Assembly (NCBI GenBank): GCA_036154955.1
Contig: JAYZWL010000147.1
Location: forward strand, 1-64,000
Direction of reading: 5' to 3'
Length of the DNA stretch: 64,000 bases
Source of the DNA: Albimonas sp036154955
GTDB lineage: Bacteria > Pseudomonadota > Alphaproteobacteria > Rhodobacterales > Rhodobacteraceae
Made by a program: the position numbers and the translations under genes. Under the pieces are notes generated by a model, which saw only the letters and a program-made list of their open reading frames with translations, searched no databases and was not told the origin of the DNA. This document shows positions 61,382-64,000 of this stretch, one piece after another (the first letter of the stretch is position 1; every line of letters starts with the position of its first letter).

Positions 61382-63023
61382 AGATCGCCTCCTTGAAAGC
61401 CGGCATCCCGGCGCGGCGGTAGGTCTGCAGGAAGGTCTCGCCGGTCAGGCGGATCTCCAGGTAGCGGTCGACGAGCTTCTCGATGACGTCGGGCACGTCC
61501 TCGAAGGCGAAGCCGGGGCCGGTGCGTTCGCCGACCGAGGCGTCCTCTCCGGGCGCGCCGCCCAGCGTGATCTGGTAGGATTCCACCCCCGCCTTATCGA
61601 GGCCCAGAATGCCGATATGGCCGACATGGTGGTGCCCGCAGGCGTTGATGCAGCCCGAGATCTTGAGCGCGAGCGGCCCGATCCGGCGCTGCCGGTCCTC
61701 GTCCGCGAACCGCTCCGAGATCGCCTGGGCGATGGGGATCGACCGCGCCGTGGCCAGCGCGCAGTAGTCGAGCCCCGGGCAGGCGATGATGTCGGTCACC
61801 AGCCCCAGATTGGCCGCGTGCAGCCCCTGCGACTTCAGCAGGGCGTAGAGCGAGGGCAGGTCGTCCTTCTTCACATAGGGCAGGACCACGTTCTGCTCAT
61901 GGGTCACGCGCAGCTCGTTCAGGCTGAAGCGCTCGGCGGCCAGCGCCATGGCGCGCATCTGCTCGGCCGTCGCATCCCCCGGCGCGCCGCCGATGGGCTT
62001 GAGCGAGATCACCGCGATGGCGTAGCCGTCGGCCTTGTGGGCCACGGTGTTCTGCTCGACCCAGCGGGCGAAGGCGGGATCGGCCTTCTTCGCGGCCTCC
62101 AGCCGGGCGCTGTCGTCGGGCAGCGTCTGGTAGTCGGGGGCGGCGAAATAGGCGTCGATGCGCGCGAGCTCCTCCGCGTCGGGGGCGAGCACGTCGCGAT
62201 CCATGCGCGCGAACTCCTCCTCCACCTCGCGGGCGTAGTTGTCGGCGCCCATCTCGTGGACCAGGATCTTGATGCGGGCCTTGTACTTGTTGTCCCGGCG
62301 GCCGTGCAGATTGTAGACGCGCAGCGCGGCCTCCAGCCAGGGCAGCAGATCCTCGCGCGGGAGGAAGTCGCGGATGACGGGCGCGATCATCGGGGTGCGG
62401 CCCTGGCCGCCGCCGACGAACATCTTGTAGCCGATCTCCCCCTCCGCGTTGCGCACGATCTCGATGCCGATGTCATGCACGCGGATCGCGGCGCGGTCCT
62501 GCGCGGCCCCGGTGACGGCGATCTTGAACTTGCGGCCCAGGAAGGTGAATTCCGGGTGCAGGGTGGACCATTGCCGGATCAGCTCGCAGGTCGGGCGGGG
62601 ATCCTCGATCTCGTCGCGCGCCACGCCGGCATAGGGGTCGGAGGTGGTGTTGCGGATGCAGTTGCCCGACGTCTGGATCGCGTGCATCTCCACATCCGCG
62701 AGATGCTGGAGCACGTCGGGGATGTCCGCCAGCCTGGGCCAGTTGAACTGGATGTTCTGGCGGGTGGTGAAGTGGCCGTAGCCGCGGTCGTAACGCTCCG
62801 CGATCATCGCCAGCGCGCGCATCTGGTCGGCGGAGAGCGTGCCGTAGGGGATCGCCACCCGCAGCATGTAGGCGTGGAGCTGGAGGTAGAGGCCGTTCAT
62901 CAGGCGCAGCGGGCGGAACTCGTCCTCGGTCAGCGCGCCGGAGAGCCGGCGCTCCACCTGGCCGCGGAACTGGGCGACGCGCTGGTTGACGATCTTGGCG
63001 TCGAATTCGTCGTAGCGATACAT
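61368..63023 (-). CDS. cysI: Sulfite reductase hemoprotein (nitrite/sulfite reductase family)
   Basis: The 551-residue siroheme enzyme has NGLYLQLHAYMLRVAIPYGTLSADQMRALA, GHFTTRQNIQFNWP, and two repeats of the ferredoxin-like/sirohaem domain. The cluster and sirohaem ligands are ACPGLDYC and SGCINACGHHHVGHIG. In the cys operon it would be the assimilatory sulfite reductase; the family also contains nitrite reductases. ATG 63023 was chosen over 63050 because of GAGGA upstream and the family start MYRYDEFD. Confidence 0.93.
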   Translation of the reverse strand: MYRYDEFDAKIVNQRVAQFRGQVERRLSGALTEDEFRPLRLMNGLYLQLHAYMLRVAIPYGTLSADQMRALAMIAERYDRGYGHFTTRQNIQFNWPRLADIPDVLQHLADVEMHAIQTSGNCIRNTTSDPYAGVARDEIEDPRPTCELIRQWSTLHPEFTFLGRKFKIAVTGAAQDRAAIRVHDIGIEIVRNAEGEIGYKMFVGGGQGRTPMIAPVIRDFLPREDLLPWLEAALRVYNLHGRRDNKYKARIKILVHEMGADNYAREVEEEFARMDRDVLAPDAEELARIDAYFAAPDYQTLPDDSARLEAAKKADPAFARWVEQNTVAHKADGYAIAVISLKPIGGAPGDATAEQMRAMALAAERFSLNELRVTHEQNVVLPYVKKDDLPSLYALLKSQGLHAANLGLVTDIIACPGLDYCALATARSIPIAQAISERFADEDRQRRIGPLALKISGCINACGHHHVGHIGILGLDKAGVESYQITLGGAPGEDASVGERTGPGFAFEDVPDVIEKLVDRYLEIRLTGETFLQTYRRAGMPAFKEAIYAAA

Positions 63024-63130
63024 GTGCGGGTCCTCGGCGCCTCGTCCCATGCGGCGGGGGGCGCGGATCGGCGCGGGCGGGGCCGCGCGGGATGGGCTGG
63101 CGGGGGCTGGCCGGGAAGGCGGCGGCGGCG

Positions 63131-63448
63131 TCAGGCCGCGCGGGTCGCCTCCTCGGCCCCGGTCATGTAGTCGAAGGTCGGGCGCATCGCGGCGCGGATC
63201 GCCTCGCGCCGCGTGGCGGGGACGAGACCCTGGGGCGTGACCTGCACTTCAGCGAGATAGGCGCCCACGACCTGGCCCTGGGCGAAGGGCGCGGCGGCGA
63301 TGGACTCGAACATCGCGGCCTCCGCCTCGGTCCGCGCGGCCAGCGCCTCGGCGAAGTCGTCGGACCAGCGCGCGCCGGTCCACCAGACCGACTCGCCGCC
63401 CAACAGCGCGTTGGCGGTCAGAACCTGCGGTTTGTAGGCCTTGGCCAT
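63131..63448 (-). CDS. DUF2849 domain protein at the head of the cys operon
   Basis: The 105-residue protein has the DUF2849 pattern: YKPQVLTANALLGGESVWWTG near the start, EAEAAMFESIAAAPFAQGQVVGAYLAEV and PATRREAIRAAMRPTF. It is nearly always encoded beside cysI in Rhodobacterales, but its role is unknown. GGGGA lies 8 bases before ATG 63448; an ATG at 63463 is possible. No cysG gene is present here, although it precedes this gene in many relatives. Confidence 0.88.
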   Translation of the reverse strand: MAKAYKPQVLTANALLGGESVWWTGARWSDDFAEALAARTEAEAAMFESIAAAPFAQGQVVGAYLAEVQVTPQGLVPATRREAIRAAMRPTFDYMTGAEEATRAA

Positions 63449-63513
63449 GGCGCGAATCCCCATTGCGGTGTCTGTGATGCGACGCAACGTAGGCGCCGCC
63501 GGCGTGGAATGCA

Positions 63514-63575
63514 ATAAATCACACTCGATACGACCTTCACGGATAATTTCACACACATAAAAAGTTTTATCACAT
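63514..63575 (-). promoter_or_regulatory. AT-rich control region of the cys operon with three repeated boxes
   Basis: ATAAATCACAC (63514-63524), TAATTTCACAC (63544-63554) and TTTTATCACAT (63565-63575) are three same-strand copies of an (A/T)6-TCACAY box. Their starts are 30 and 21 bp apart. They lie in the only AT-rich stretch near the operon start, where the promoter must be. Confidence 0.55.
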
Positions 63576-63667
63576 GCAGGGCTCCCGCCCCATGGACCCG
63601 CGCCCCGTGCTCGGATACCGCGGGGGAGAAAGGCGGCCCGCGCCGCCCGCAGCCGGAGGACCCGCCC

Positions 63668-64000
63668 GTGACCAGATCCTTGTTCGGCACCGACGGGGTG
63701 CGCGGGCGCGCCAACGCCCATCCGATGACGCCGGAGATCGCGCTCCGCCTCGGCCAGGCGGCGGGGGCCCATTTCATGCGCGGCGGCCACCGGCACCGGG
63801 TGGTGATCGGCAAGGACACGCGGCTGTCGGGCTACATGCTGGAACAGGCGCTGACCGCGGGCTTCCTGTCGGCGGGGATCGACGTGTTCCTGCTGGGCCC
63901 GATCCCGACGCCGGGGGTGGGGATGCTGACCAAGAGCCTGCGGGCGGATGCCGGCGTGATGATCTCGGCCTCGCACAACCCGTTCAACGACAACGGCATC
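63668..64000 (+). CDS. glmM: Phosphoglucosamine mutase, 3' end outside window
   Basis: GlmM converts glucosamine-6-phosphate to glucosamine-1-phosphate for peptidoglycan and LPS. The first 111 codons encode RSLFGTDGVRGRANAHPMTPEIALRLG, VIGKDTRLSGYMLEQAL, GPIPTPGVGMLTKSL and the active-site SASHNPFNDNGI with the phosphorylated Ser. GGAGGA precedes GTG 63668. The gene runs off the window end and is divergent from the cys operon. Confidence 0.95.
   Translation, partial: MTRSLFGTDGVRGRANAHPMTPEIALRLGQAAGAHFMRGGHRHRVVIGKDTRLSGYMLEQALTAGFLSAGIDVFLLGPIPTPGVGMLTKSLRADAGVMISASHNPFNDNGI

Overview
The window is very GC-rich chromosomal DNA. It is almost certainly from an alphaproteobacterium of the Rhodobacterales (Rhodobacteraceae/Paracoccaceae type). 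The gene set supports this: a TrmD with the long N-terminal arm seen in roseobacters, the DUF1013 cell-cycle regulator TrcR, a DUF6476 gene head-to-head with rluD, an IalB-family protein, a DUF2849/CysI/DUF934/CysH sulfate-assimilation operon, a VPLPA-CTERM protein, and alphaproteobacterial RpoH and DnaK-DnaJ. I see no phage, insertion sequence, integrase, rRNA or CRISPR array. Two tRNA genes are present.

Layout. 1-1.3 kb: trmD (5' end outside the window) and rplS, then about 1 kb without a gene. 2.4-7.8 kb: a methyltransferase, a secreted PHB-depolymerase-type esterase, an EamA transporter and a dimethylglycine/sarcosine dehydrogenase-type flavoprotein. 8-13.2 kb (minus): PLP dehydratase, alpha/beta hydrolase and haloacid dehalogenase in one operon, then an Hpt-like small protein, then an ECF sigma factor overlapping a Rhizobium-type asparaginase. 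13.5-18.7 kb: IalB protein, rlmN, trcR, a short hypothetical gene, a quinone oxidoreductase and a small membrane protein. 19.3-25.3 kb: endonuclease-family protein, membrane protein, leuD, a PACE efflux protein, mdh and a TauE/SafE permease. 25.6-28.5 kb: rpoH, rluD, a DUF6476 gene and tRNA-Glu(CTC).

28.9-43.1 kb is the most catabolic part. A TRAP transporter with an SMP-30 lactonase-like enzyme is followed by an acetyl-CoA acetyltransferase with two palindromes in its promoter. Facing it is an eight-gene minus-strand operon: livK-H-M-G-F, an amidohydrolase, a class III CoA-transferase and an Old Yellow Enzyme. A divergent IclR regulator lies next to it. The genes fit uptake, CoA activation and reduction or ring-opening of an unidentified organic acid; the substrate is not readable from sequence.

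43.1-49.7 kb: tRNA-Arg(CCT), a FAD monooxygenase, an AlkB-type dioxygenase, a membrane-protein gene broken by an 11-bp tandem duplication, and dnaK-dnaJ with a heat-shock-type promoter. 49.9-58.6 kb: a SIMPL protein, then an ABC-type capsule/exopolysaccharide export cluster with two divergent KpsS-like proteins, a Wza/KpsD-like lipoprotein, a VPLPA-CTERM surface protein, and KpsM, KpsT and KpsE. 58.8-64 kb: a second zinc-type dehydrogenase, the sulfate-assimilation operon with a fused DUF934-CysH, and the 5' part of glmM cut by the window end.

Other points of note are a dispersed GC palindrome (three copies in gene-free DNA), repeated operator-like motifs upstream of the cys operon and in the livK/iclR divergent region, and overlapping start codons of rluD and the DUF6476 gene.
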